From positions 2,232,001 to 2,296,000 of the forward strand of contig NZ_CP028924.1 in assembly GCF_003061515.1 (NCBI RefSeq): a DNA stretch of 64,000 nucleotides. Reading direction: 5' to 3'. Source of the DNA: Colwellia sp. Arc7-D (GTDB lineage: Bacteria; Pseudomonadota; Gammaproteobacteria; Enterobacterales; Alteromonadaceae). The position numbers were made by a program, and so were the translations under genes. Below the pieces are notes generated by a model, which worked only from the letters and a program-made list of their open reading frames with translations, made no database searches and had not been told where the DNA came from. Positions 1 through 10,400 of the stretch are shown here, in pieces; within the stretch, counting starts at the first letter, position 1, and each line of letters starts with the position of its first letter.

Positions 1-2205
1 TTGTGCTTCATTCCTGTCAGATGCTTTAAAATAAATATTTAGAGCACTGGGTTCGAACCAATATCTAAGAAAGCGTTCATTATCCGTAGAAAGCAAGCCG
101 ATCTTAGGGCTAGCTAATTCAGAAAGAGGTGTTTCATTTGTAAATAACTCTCTAACCTCTTTTGGCATCCAATATGAGACAGGGTGATCGCTAATTTTTA
201 ATAATTCTTCTTGAACTACATCAGTAAACCGTTGATTGCCATTTATCAGATTTCTTCTTTTTACTTCATCATCACCATCTATTAATCGAATAAAGACAGG
301 TTTAATAAACTCTGTTTTATTCTTTTGTAGGACCCAGGCAGTTGTCTGGACAATTTCACCGGAAATCTCTTTAAAAGCCCTAGCTCCTAAATGAGCTAGA
401 CTTATAATGCTAAAGTTACGCAAGATATTACTTCTTAATCCACTAAATGAGGTTAAGAACATCCATGATTGCATATTGACCTGAGCATGAAAACCAAAGG
501 TCTTAGTTAACTCATTTCCTCTTTCCATAAAGACACCAAAAAGGTCATTTTTAGAATTCGGATATTTTTTGCTCACGTAATCCTTCAGAATTTTGTTCAT
601 TTTTTTAATACCCATATAAGGTGGGTTAGCTATGACTACATCATTCTGTGTACTAAGTAAAATAGCTTGCTCTACAATTGGTATTAATTTATTGGATGCA
701 TGCTTTGATGAAGGATCTGAACTTCTTAACTTTGCTTTTAATAAATGCCTTAAATTAGTTAAGCTCTTTAAGTATTTATGATTAATTTGAATCAATGAAC
801 CGAGCGTTTTAGCCTGCAAAAAAGCTGATTTAAGCGTTTGTAGTAATTCAAAGTATCCTTCATAAATACCTGTTGGTTGAACAAAACCTTCTGACAAATC
901 ATCTAAACCATCAAAAAGTCCACCCGTTGAACCTTGTTTCTGATTTCCGTCTAAATTTAACGCTTGCCAAAGTTTGCTTATATCTAAACCTTCTGTTGAT
1001 TGAAGAGAGTAAACATTAAGCGATACTTCACCATTTTCAACGCGTTGGAAGATGCGTCTATCATCTTCACGAGCTTTCATCATTAAGGCAAAGCAAGCGA
1101 GTTGAGCAGCCCTATCGTCAATGTCTAAACCATAAATGTTTTTAGTGAGAATTAACTCTGGAATTTCACGTAACCGATATCCGCGTTCAAGGTAAATTTC
1201 ACGCATAACTTCATAAACTTCAACCAAAATATGGCCACTTCCAGCGGCAGGGTCGAGAATTTTAATTTCTTCAGGGTCGATACTGGTTGGAGTTATAGCT
1301 TTTAGCTGCTCTATGACATCATCTGACTGCTGCGCAGGCTCAATGTAATACTCCATCTTGTCTTTTAACTCTGATTCAGGATAAGTAGCTAGCCATTGTC
1401 TACCAAGTGAGTTTTGCACTAGGTATTTAACAATCCAATTAGGGGTAAACAATTGCGTCGCAGCTGGAATATCCTCAGACTTTACCACTTTGCCGATAAC
1501 AGCATCTTTGTGTTCTGAAATATAGAACTGATATAACCAACCGATAACTTCAATCTCTCTCCAATCTTCTTCTGGTATTTCGTTCACTAAGCCTTTTAAG
1601 ATAGAGTCAGTTTTCGTTAGGTTGTCTGGAAGCAATAACTCAGTAGCATCGTCTATTGCTTCAAACATAAAAGGCATGATGTTATATAATCGGTGACATT
1701 GGCCTAGTAATAACTCTCGGTATAACTCTTCTTCTTTATTACCTGCTAATTGCAGTTCGATGATGTGATTTTTATCCAAATACTTTTTTTCTGGATCGAG
1801 GCTATCAACCACATCTGATGCATGGTCTAAAATTTCAGGTAAATTGTCTGTGCTGTTAGGGTTACTAAGTACACGGAAGCCGTGGTCTAAATAATCGTGT
1901 AACTCCATATAACGAATGGCTGCAAAACGGTTAAACCATGTATATGCCATTTCGCGAATGAACAAATCATAGCGTTCTTTATGGGTAGCTAATGACTTCT
2001 CAGATATTTTTTGTTCAAGTCGTTTGCGCTGCTCGCCTTGTTTATTAGTAAATGCACGACCTTCGATTAGGGCAACACTACCTTCAAATTGAATGTCAGC
2101 AATATTGTCTTCGTATATGCCAAACTGTGCAGCACGCTTTTTAATAGCGTCAATAAATTGAGAACGTGCTTTGGGTGCGTAGGCTTTTAAATTTTTAGTG
2201 TTCAT
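1..2205 (-). CDS. pglX: BREX-1 adenine-specific methyltransferase PglX (N-terminal 735 residues, truncated by window edge)
   Basis: The frame is open from an ATG at 2,205 to position 1, so the 3' end is missing. The N-terminus (MNTKNLKAYAPKARSQFIDA) is characteristic of BREX type I PglX. The N6-adenine methyltransferase catalytic motif NPPYMG is visible at about 616-636 (near residue 525), and an SAM-binding region lies upstream of it. Family knowledge: PglX methylates a non-palindromic hexamer on one strand, marking self DNA for BREX. Full-length PglX is about 1,200 residues, so roughly 40% lies beyond the edge, where pglZ and brxL would be expected. It is the last visible gene of the minus-strand BREX operon, 83 bp after the DprA-like gene. 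Confidence 0.95.
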   Translation of the reverse strand, partial: MNTKNLKAYAPKARSQFIDAIKKRAAQFGIYEDNIADIQFEGSVALIEGRAFTNKQGEQRKRLEQKISEKSLATHKERYDLFIREMAYTWFNRFAAIRYMELHDYLDHGFRVLSNPNSTDNLPEILDHASDVVDSLDPEKKYLDKNHIIELQLAGNKEEELYRELLLGQCHRLYNIMPFMFEAIDDATELLLPDNLTKTDSILKGLVNEIPEEDWREIEVIGWLYQFYISEHKDAVIGKVVKSEDIPAATQLFTPNWIVKYLVQNSLGRQWLATYPESELKDKMEYYIEPAQQSDDVIEQLKAITPTSIDPEEIKILDPAAGSGHILVEVYEVMREIYLERGYRLREIPELILTKNIYGLDIDDRAAQLACFALMMKAREDDRRIFQRVENGEVSLNVYSLQSTEGLDISKLWQALNLDGNQKQGSTGGLFDGLDDLSEGFVQPTGIYEGYFELLQTLKSAFLQAKTLGSLIQINHKYLKSLTNLRHLLKAKLRSSDPSSKHASNKLIPIVEQAILLSTQNDVVIANPPYMGIKKMNKILKDYVSKKYPNSKNDLFGVFMERGNELTKTFGFHAQVNMQSWMFLTSFSGLRSNILRNFSIISLAHLGARAFKEISGEIVQTTAWVLQKNKTEFIKPVFIRLIDGDDEVKRRNLINGNQRFTDVVQEELLKISDHPVSYWMPKEVRELFTNETPLSELASPKIGLLSTDNERFLRYWFEPSALNIYFKASDRNEAQ

Positions 2206-2288
2206 ATAAATCTCGTTATCGGTTCCATGATGTCGGTATTTTTAAATAATATATTTATTATTTACTATTAAGTTAATGCTTAAACTCT

Positions 2289-4049
2289 TCAGGCTACAGG
2301 CAATGTATACTGTTTTTTTCGAGCATTAGGCTTAACAAGTTTATCTATTTCAACAAGGTGTTTTAGCCATTTATCGAGCGCTGTTTTACCCATTATCTCA
2401 AACTCAGGAAAGTGGTTTTCAAGTTCAGATATATCAATAAGGTTTTTAGGCTGAGCTTGTATTAGCACACATAGTTGGTGATAAAAGTTATCAAGTAATG
2501 GTGTTGTTGTTGTTTGTGTCGGAGGCTGACTTTCTAGCTTTGTGTTTTCTGCCTTATCTGGCGTAACAGAAGGCGCAGGGCTTGCTAATTTATCCGCATG
2601 GGATACTTCTACGCTGTCTTGACTTATAGCTTCAATTTTCTTTTCACTGTTAGCTTCTATCTTAGCGACAGGGTTAGATTCGTTTGTATCATCATTTAGA
2701 CCACGTTTATTTTCGGTTAAGTCTGTTTGGTGCTCAGCAATGTTGTCTGGAGTTTCAAGTGACTGCGGTTCAATTACCTTTTGAGTATTCTCAATAAATT
2801 GTGATTGAGTATTTTCTAGATTTTCGGCCTCATGTTCAAAGTTAAGTGGCATTGAAAACATATCTTCTTGAAGGCTACTTTTATTACTCAAGTCCAAGTT
2901 TGTATTTGGGCTTTTTAAGGTTTCATTCGTCGAAGGCGTTGGCTTGCTACTCGGCTCAGCTTCAGTTTTTAAAGGGGTTGTTTCATGCCCCTTAAAAAGC
3001 AATTCAGAAAACTGTTCTGAAGAAGTGGTAGGCGTAATTGACAATGCTTTCGCTTGAGCCTTAGTCGAGTTTTTAGTCTTAACTTTACCTAAAACACTCC
3101 CATTAATTAACCCTTGATTACCTGCTTGTAAAGGCTCTTGATGAGTAGAAACCAACAAAGGCACCCAATCTTTTTTAAGATTTTCTTTTGCCCCTTCCCA
3201 TGTGCCGCCCTTTTCACCAGAGGTGATCACTAGCGTTGCATTTGATAAAAGGTATATATATTTATTTCGGGCCATGGCATTAGCAGGAGTAAAACGCCCT
3301 TCAGGATAAAACGGGCTAACTAATACTAAGTTATTTGCTTTTAAATGCTGTCGCCATTGATTTGAAGCGCTTGCTTTAAACAGACTATCTGCAAGTACGC
3401 CAATGGCGGTATTGCCATTATTTAATGAGGCAAGCATAGCGTGAGAATCTACCCCTTTTGCGCCTCCAGATACAACTTGATAACTTAACTGGTTTATATG
3501 TTGTACATATTGCGTTGTAGCCTGTTCATCATCATGATTACAATCTCTTGAGCCGACAAAGCCTATGGCAGGTTTTATTAATAATGCAGAATCACCTACC
3601 CCAAACAATAAAGCAGGGCTTTGATGTTTTAATTGTTTTTTGATATTTTTTGGGTAGTGCTCATGCTGTCGGTCTATGATCCAAACCCCCGCACTTTGCC
3701 ATTTATCAAGCGCTAAACTTAAGCTTGCGCCTCTATTTAGCAAGTCTTTGATTCGGTCATATGTGATATTAGCTATTGTGTTTTCTAAGCGTGAAAAATC
3801 AATTATTTTCTTAGCTTTTACATGACTAAGTGGTTCATCCCACAAACCCCATATATTATCAAAGGAGTCTTCATTGAGTAAATCTACGGGTTTTTGACCA
3901 TTTTGATTTAACCAGCAAGCAAAGTAGCCGTACTCATTAATTGAAAGCGTTTTATATTTTCCAAGTTCGTTGGAATTGAAAAAGCTGGTAAGTAACAGTA
4001 CTGCTTTAATATTCTCAGTAATCATTAGATTATCACTTGTTTTTGACAT
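2289..4049 (-). CDS. DprA/Smf-like Rossmann-fold protein with C-terminal winged helix
   Basis: This 586-residue protein has a DprA-type Rossmann domain at about residues 145-310, with GSR at 166-168 and S-G-G-A-K-G-V-D-S-H-A at 194-204, the single-strand DNA-binding signature. A long acidic, low-complexity Ser/Thr/Glu-rich linker follows (about 325-510), then a winged-helix-like C-terminus. Family knowledge: DprA loads RecA on incoming ssDNA during transformation; defence-island paralogues exist with less defined roles. This one is much longer than housekeeping DprA (about 360-380 residues), mainly because of the linker. It sits 4 bp after the RecQ-PRTase gene and before pglX, so it is part of the BREX transcript. 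A role in sensing or handling foreign ssDNA is inference. Confidence 0.85.
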   Translation of the reverse strand: MSKTSDNLMITENIKAVLLLTSFFNSNELGKYKTLSINEYGYFACWLNQNGQKPVDLLNEDSFDNIWGLWDEPLSHVKAKKIIDFSRLENTIANITYDRIKDLLNRGASLSLALDKWQSAGVWIIDRQHEHYPKNIKKQLKHQSPALLFGVGDSALLIKPAIGFVGSRDCNHDDEQATTQYVQHINQLSYQVVSGGAKGVDSHAMLASLNNGNTAIGVLADSLFKASASNQWRQHLKANNLVLVSPFYPEGRFTPANAMARNKYIYLLSNATLVITSGEKGGTWEGAKENLKKDWVPLLVSTHQEPLQAGNQGLINGSVLGKVKTKNSTKAQAKALSITPTTSSEQFSELLFKGHETTPLKTEAEPSSKPTPSTNETLKSPNTNLDLSNKSSLQEDMFSMPLNFEHEAENLENTQSQFIENTQKVIEPQSLETPDNIAEHQTDLTENKRGLNDDTNESNPVAKIEANSEKKIEAISQDSVEVSHADKLASPAPSVTPDKAENTKLESQPPTQTTTTPLLDNFYHQLCVLIQAQPKNLIDISELENHFPEFEIMGKTALDKWLKHLVEIDKLVKPNARKKQYTLPVA

Positions 4050-4053
4050 AATT

Positions 4054-6150
4054 TTAATTGTTTTTACTCGTGCTAGTGAGCGCTATCGGTACAACTTTTG
4101 AAACACCGCTTTGCCTTAATAACGCACCCGCAACTGTAAATGTCCATTTAGAGTCAACCGCATCATCTAATAGCCAAACGGGTGAAGAATACCCTTGTGA
4201 AGCATCTATACCAAAAGCCCCATCTAGGTTTTTACTTTGATAAAAGCTATTTTCCATTGTTTTTTGAGGTGGTCGAACTTCAGAAATGCTGATCGTATCT
4301 TTACATTCTACTCCTAAAGCTTTTGCTAAAGCATGAGCAAAATTACGGACTAAGTTAGGATGCCGAGGTGAAGGTACATAAGTAAGCCAACTAGGGCGTT
4401 GTTCATAGGGAATGCTATTGATCATTTTAACCATTGGAGGAATTAAATCATGGCTAAAACTTCCTTGCTGTTTACCCTCTGCCACCATGTCTCCCCAACC
4501 ACCATCTTTCCATGAAGAAAGCGCCATACCTTTTTCTATCTTTAAGTTTTTGTCTCGGTATGGAAATCCATAGCTTTTAAACGCTAACCCAGCATTAGCC
4601 CCAGAGCTTGCAAATGTCGCTCTTGGTTTAATTTCTATGTATCGATGTCTTAAATAATCATTTGCCAATATCACTAAGTCATGATTAATTTTATCAGACA
4701 ATTTATTAGCCGGATTGCAGTTTTCACACTTACCACAAGGTTGTGTTTCTGGATCATCTAACTCACTCGATAAAAACTGCATCAAGCATGACGTAGATTG
4801 ATGGTAATTATTTAATATATCCCATTCGCCTTGTTTAATATTATTTAAACGGTCGATTTTGTCTTGCGGTATTTTGTAGTCAAACTGTGTACGATAATAA
4901 TACTTATCATCTTTCAAAATTGGTGATGGTTGCTCAATCCCTAAAAACTTCAAAATACTTGTAATGGTACCTTTTGAAAAGTTAACAAAGGGCTCTAAAT
5001 CTGTTAATTTTACACCGTCTTTTTTTTCGATTACATCTAACAGCTGATTAATTTGATGTTCTTTAGGGAATGCATTTTCTATAAAATACTGCTGAATTTT
5101 TCCATCTTCTTTACCTAACATCATGATACCGATAGCACTGTCAATGCCACGCCCAGCACGACCAACTTGTTGGTAGTATTCAACAACATTACCTGGTGAT
5201 TGATAATGGATAACAAAGCTCAAGTCTGGTTTATCAAACCCCATTCCTAATGCAGATGTAGAAACTAGCGCTTTTATTTTGTTTTTAATTAACGCTTTCT
5301 CTAAGTTTTCTTTAATTTCACTTGTTTCTAATTGACTATGATAAGCATGAGCATCAATGCCTTGTGTTTGCAAAAACCCAGCTACAATTTCACAATCTTT
5401 GGTGGTTTTTGCATAAATAATACCTGTTCCTGTTATCTCTTTTAAATATTGAGCTAACCAAGCTAAGCGTTCAGATTTATTAGACATATCAATATTTTGG
5501 AGTTGAAGGCTTTTACGTGTTAAAGGCCCTCTAATTATAGATAACCGATCACCTAATTGATCTTTGATATCGTTAACGACTCGGTTATTAGCAGTTGCCG
5601 TTGTTGCTAAAACTGGCATGTTTTGGGGCATATTTTGTAATACGCGAACAATGCGGCCATAGTCAGGCCTAAAATCGTGTCCCCAATCAGAAATACAATG
5701 CGCTTCGTCAACAACAAACAAGCCAATATTGCCACTAATGCGGTTTAAAATATTTTCTGCAAAGTAAGTTTGCCCTAATTGTTCTGGCGCTATGATCACA
5801 GCATCAACTTCACTGGCTAAAATTTTGTTTTCCGCCGATTGACGTTCATATTTATCCATGGAAGAGTTGTAAGAAACCACACTCAGCCCCAGCTTTGCCG
5901 CTGAATCAATTTGGTTTCTGATTAAGGATAACAAAGGCGAAATAATTAATGTTGGTCCGAAGCCTTGAGAGCGGCGAATTTTGGTGGCTATAAAGTACAC
6001 CGCACTTTTACCCCAACCTGTTCTTTGAACCACTAAAAGTTGATTCTGTTTATTAACAAGTTCGTTTATTGATTCCCACTGATCTTCATGAAATTTTGCC
6101 AATGGGTTACCTGTCATTTCATGTAAATATTTTTTCGCTAATTCTTTCAC
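4054..6150 (-). CDS. RecQ-family helicase fused to a C-terminal phosphoribosyltransferase-like domain
   Basis: SF2 RecQ helicase of 698 residues. Walker A is T-G-W-G-K-S at 44-49 and the DEAH box is at 148-151. Motif VI is in Q-Q-V-G-R-A-G-R, and a zinc-binding cluster (C-L-M-Q...C-G-K-C-E-N-C) follows near residues 455-480. Beyond about residue 500 no HRDC domain is seen. Instead there is a PRTase-like region: Y-V-P-S-P-R, then L-L-D-D-A-V-D-S-K-W-T at about 660-670, resembling a PRPP loop with T replaced by S/W. The stop of the preceding nuclease-like gene overlaps its start by 4 bp (ATGA), and it is followed within 4 bp by the DprA-like gene, so the three are translationally coupled. Confidence 0.9.
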   Translation of the reverse strand: MKELAKKYLHEMTGNPLAKFHEDQWESINELVNKQNQLLVVQRTGWGKSAVYFIATKIRRSQGFGPTLIISPLLSLIRNQIDSAAKLGLSVVSYNSSMDKYERQSAENKILASEVDAVIIAPEQLGQTYFAENILNRISGNIGLFVVDEAHCISDWGHDFRPDYGRIVRVLQNMPQNMPVLATTATANNRVVNDIKDQLGDRLSIIRGPLTRKSLQLQNIDMSNKSERLAWLAQYLKEITGTGIIYAKTTKDCEIVAGFLQTQGIDAHAYHSQLETSEIKENLEKALIKNKIKALVSTSALGMGFDKPDLSFVIHYQSPGNVVEYYQQVGRAGRGIDSAIGIMMLGKEDGKIQQYFIENAFPKEHQINQLLDVIEKKDGVKLTDLEPFVNFSKGTITSILKFLGIEQPSPILKDDKYYYRTQFDYKIPQDKIDRLNNIKQGEWDILNNYHQSTSCLMQFLSSELDDPETQPCGKCENCNPANKLSDKINHDLVILANDYLRHRYIEIKPRATFASSGANAGLAFKSYGFPYRDKNLKIEKGMALSSWKDGGWGDMVAEGKQQGSFSHDLIPPMVKMINSIPYEQRPSWLTYVPSPRHPNLVRNFAHALAKALGVECKDTISISEVRPPQKTMENSFYQSKNLDGAFGIDASQGYSSPVWLLDDAVDSKWTFTVAGALLRQSGVSKVVPIALTSTSKNN

Positions 6151-7388
6151 TTTTTTCCTTCCTTGGATTGCTCAACGAAAAGCGTTTCGTCGAGTATTTT
6201 AATTCCTTTTATAAGTGTGCGACCTACAAATCGAATTGGCTTAGACATAACTACTTTATAAACCAACTCACTTGCATCTACGAGCCCTTTAGCAGTACCT
6301 TCTATCGCAACACCCGCCCCTTCAAAAAAAGATTGAACACCATCTACGCCTTTATCATATTGTTTGGACGCATGGTTAATACCATTAAGTGATGCAAAAA
6401 TACCTAAAGAAGCGACGCCTGTTAACACAAGATCTACAGCCGTATCTTTTGCATCAATAACTGTGCCCCCTAATGCGTGTTCAACGCTATTGGTGATGTC
6501 TTCATTACTGTATCCCCCGTCTATTACACCAGTTGCTAACGCAACCTCAGAAGTAGCGATAACTGGAATATCATCATCTACTGAGTTTATGTATGCAATA
6601 TTATCTGTCGCTTTAATTTGCATCTCAGTTCCGCCAATGAGGATATCTGTATCGGGGTTATTGAAATGCTCATGTAATTGACCATTGGTATTATCAGCAA
6701 CCAGTTGTTCAAAATATGCACCTTTGGTGAGGCTCACTAATCCAGCATGGCTTTCTGGTGACATCCATAGCGTTTCCCACCAAATATCTGAGTTAGACAT
6801 ATTTTCAAAATTGCCATTAACAGCTTTGAGTGAACCATAAACCTCACTGGCCGAGATAAGATCATCGGCTATGGAGACAGGAACAGATAATGACGCTAAC
6901 CATGCCATCCCCATGGAGCTATCATTTACATCTTTAACAAGGTCAGTTTGTGTAGCTTTTAATAATTGCCTATATGTAAAATCAATGCGTTTTTCGCTCG
7001 TAAGTTTTAACAAATTAAAATGATCATGTAGGGCTTGACAGTCGGCGCCATAAACCTCAGTAAACTTCTTAATTGCCGACTTTAACTGGCTAATTTGAGT
7101 ATCTAACCCACGTAAATCTAATTTTTCACCATGTTTTAATTTATTCCACCACGAAAAGTCTTTATAAGCATTTTCCCATAATTGGTTTAATTCATCTCTT
7201 CTCGTTTCAAATGAAACTAAGGTTTCGTCTAGTTTATGGCGTGCCCTGTATAATGGGATGCCTTTTTGCTTTGCTAATATTTTTTTAAGGTTCTCTTCTT
7301 TTAATAAATCTTTTTGACGGATTAATTCACTCCGCTTTTCACGAAGTTTTTGTTCTTTACTCTTAAAAACATTCGTAAAAAAATTCAT
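6147..7388 (-). CDS. Unknown protein with PD-(D/E)xK-like motif (BREX-embedded)
   Basis: This 413-residue protein has a charged coiled-coil-like N-terminus (residues 5-110). A conserved-looking central block holds G-A-Y-F-E-Q-L-V (E227), H-E-H-F-N-N-P-D-T-D (245-248) and M-Q-I-K-A (257-259). The E...PD-x-D...QxK arrangement is what a PD-(D/E)xK nuclease core of the QxK subtype would show. The C-terminal third is rich in small and hydrophobic residues, with possible amphipathic or membrane-associating helices (about 315-375). It lies 16 bp after brxC and overlaps the RecQ gene by 4 bp. I do not recognise a named family. The nuclease assignment rests on the motif alone. Confidence 0.6.
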   Translation of the reverse strand: MNFFTNVFKSKEQKLREKRSELIRQKDLLKEENLKKILAKQKGIPLYRARHKLDETLVSFETRRDELNQLWENAYKDFSWWNKLKHGEKLDLRGLDTQISQLKSAIKKFTEVYGADCQALHDHFNLLKLTSEKRIDFTYRQLLKATQTDLVKDVNDSSMGMAWLASLSVPVSIADDLISASEVYGSLKAVNGNFENMSNSDIWWETLWMSPESHAGLVSLTKGAYFEQLVADNTNGQLHEHFNNPDTDILIGGTEMQIKATDNIAYINSVDDDIPVIATSEVALATGVIDGGYSNEDITNSVEHALGGTVIDAKDTAVDLVLTGVASLGIFASLNGINHASKQYDKGVDGVQSFFEGAGVAIEGTAKGLVDASELVYKVVMSKPIRFVGRTLIKGIKILDETLFVEQSKEGKK

Positions 7389-7404
7389 TAATAATCTTCC
7401 TTGA

Positions 7405-10400
7405 TTACTTAATACGCACTTTATTATTGTTAGCTACTAATGTAGATAGTTTATCTCGTAAGGCATTGATGTATTTATCAATATCTTGCTCGGTTTCTAT
7501 AACACCCGCTAAATTTACTTCTCGTAATAAACTACTGGTATCAACCGAAATGATTTTTTTAGGGATAGGTTCAGCTGCTTTAGGTGGTACTGGTGGTTTT
7601 GTTGGTTCGTAATCAACACTTCCGGTTCCACTTTGTTGCTCAGCTTCTTGTTGCTTTCTTCTCGCCTCAATTTCAGCTTGTTTAATAGCTTGAAGCCTTG
7701 CTGCTTCTTGCTGGCCGATATATTGATTTATCAAGTCATGTGCATTTTCTAGCAAGTGGATTGACTCTGCTTGCTCTTGCAAAATTTCTGCAATACCCTG
7801 CAAACCATCTAGGTTTTTTAAGGCTAATTGCAATGGTCGAAGTGCTTTATTACTTAGCTCAGAAGGTGCTTTTGCATCTTCAATTTGCTGCGTAACTTCT
7901 TTAATACGCTCTTCAATACGTGACTTTGCATGCACTCTTTTTTCTGTAATCAGTTGTTCATTAACTTTCGCCACTTTAGCAATAAGTGGTTCAATGTTTC
8001 GAATATATCTATACGGACGAGAATTACTATATATAGCTTCAAGCTCTTGCAGTGCTTTATTCGCTGTATCATCTTTATCTAGAACATTGCGATTACGGTC
8101 AAACTCTTGAGTTAGTGATGTTGCTAGCTTTTGCCATGTTGTGAATTGAGTCTCAAAAAAGTTTTCTAAATCTTGATAGTCTTCTTCAAAATCAAGTAAG
8201 TCGTTATCACTTGCCAAAAACTGCTCTATAAACTGAAAGCTTGATTGAAGTTCAGTTAAACCAGCCAACATTACAATTCCGCAATCTATCTCTTTCCCGC
8301 CAGGGTATTTACCCGTCGATGATTTATGCGAAAAAGCCTCAAGTTTTGTTTTCATGTTGTTAAGGTTATCTTGAGCGGTATTAAATAATTCTTTTTCGCT
8401 ATCTGGCGCATTTTTACCAAAAAATTCTTTGAATAATTTGGCCGCACGCTTAAGGTTTGCTTCTGATTGTTGCTTAACACGTCTAACACGCATTTCTGCA
8501 CGTTTTCTTACTTGAATTAAATTATCGTAAGCATTTCTCAGCGGTACATCTTGTTGACGCATTTGAAACGTAATTTTATTAGATAATGCTAAGCGAGACA
8601 TGATGAGAAGTATTTCTTCATCATTCCAACCAAATGGGCGCTTTGAAAAACGTTTAACAATGTCGTCTGCAGTGATTGAACGGCCAGTGTCATCTGCTAA
8701 AGTGATATGTTTTTCAACCTCCAAAGTCGCCAATGGGTTAACTTCTTCCGCTTTAAGGTCCAACCCTATTTGCCCTACATCATCAGCGATTAAAGTGTTT
8801 TGTATCTCACGACGAATTTCACCGGGAAATGGTTTTACTAATTTAAGTTTACTGAAGGTATTTTCTATTACGTATTTATAGATTTCGTCTAAAATAATAC
8901 TGATCGAGCTACCTTTAGGGTTTTGCTCTGATCCTAATGCATAAAATTCAGCGTCTTTTAATAAGTCTTCTACAATTGTTTTTATTCTTTCATTTCTCTT
9001 TCGGTTTTCAGAACTTTTTTGACTTAACAGCTGTTGCTGTTCTGGCCTGTTACCCGTAGTGCGACGTATAAACTTTTCAGTTTTAACTGTAGTACGTATT
9101 TCATCGACTATTTTAGACTTATTAGCCAATTTGATGATGATCGAACCGCCACTGTCTTGCGATAAATTGGCACAAAAAGCAGAGGTATATTCTTTATAGT
9201 TTGCTTCATCGAGAGGAGAAATAACTTTAACCAATAAGTCTGATTCTTGCGACCCGTCACGTGGTAAGCCATCACAAAAGCGACTAACTGGGAAATCTTG
9301 CTTATTTTCAGCATAACGATAATCTTTATTTCTTCTTAAAACTTCATCAAATATTACATCACTGAGTTTCTTAATTTCATCTGATAACTCAATTTCGGTT
9401 TCTCTGATCTCGTTTTCAATTTCTTTTTCTTCATTGGTTAAGAAAATATACTCGTCACCTTGACGAGCTATCAGTAAATTTTGCTCTAAAGAGTTAAGTG
9501 CTTGCTCTATATCACGGCGCAGCGCTAAACGGTCTTCATCGACTTTTCCTATACATAAAGTAACAAGGTTATCGAGTGTTGATTTAATGACATCAACATA
9601 GCGTATTAAGAATAAAGTTTTTAATATGTTTAAAGCAAATGGAGAAATTGAGTCTTTCTCTTTTGCTTGGTCAATATCTTTTTTAACAGAGGTATCTAGA
9701 AAACTTTCTATCGCTGGATAAAAGTAATATAACGGAATTAACACACCGACAGATTGATTACCTACTTGTTTTGCTGCGCTTTGAAACGCATCAAGCAATG
9801 AACGTTCACCTCGACTTAAATGTAATCCTGTTGCTCCAGCCTTGCGGATTGCTTCAAATATTTTTTGTACCAATGTGTAGTGATAAGGTACAAATGGATA
9901 ACTATGAATAAAGCTTGTTGCGTCTTTATAGTTTGCTAGCTCTGCAGTGGTGGTTGAGTCAAACGCCAGTTGGTTACGAAGGATATCGCCTTTCTGATCA
10001 TACAGTTTTGCTAATAACTCTCGAGCTGGTTGCTCTTTTTCAAGTAAACGCTTTTCAATAACCTCACTGGTATTAGAGCTTGAAAGTGATAATCGTTCAA
10101 AGCGCCCTTGAATTTTTGAAAAATCATGGCCTTTAGAGCCTGCCATTTGGCCGATAACTGAGTCAATATCTTCTTGAGAAGTTACCACTACCCAAGCTCG
10201 ACCTTCACAAATGGTGCCTAAGTTTTCTGTAATCGTTTGTAGCTTGAGCATCATTTGAGTGTTGTTACCAATAAACTGCCCCACTTCATCTACAAAAAAT
10301 AATACTCGACGTTCAATATTTGAGTCTAAGTATTCTTTTACCCATTTACAGAAGTTTGAAACATCTAAAGTGAAATTATTCTCTAGTTGATCAACCCATT

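Noticed and set aside
2289..4049. Housekeeping dprA of the competence system
   Set aside because: It is about 200 residues longer with an acidic linker, and lies in a BREX operon rather than next to topA/smg/def.
6147..7388. EcsC-family protein inserted in BREX
   Set aside because: The hydrophobic C-terminal part is superficially similar, but EcsC motifs are not seen and the central E/PD-x-D/QxK block fits a nuclease-like core better.
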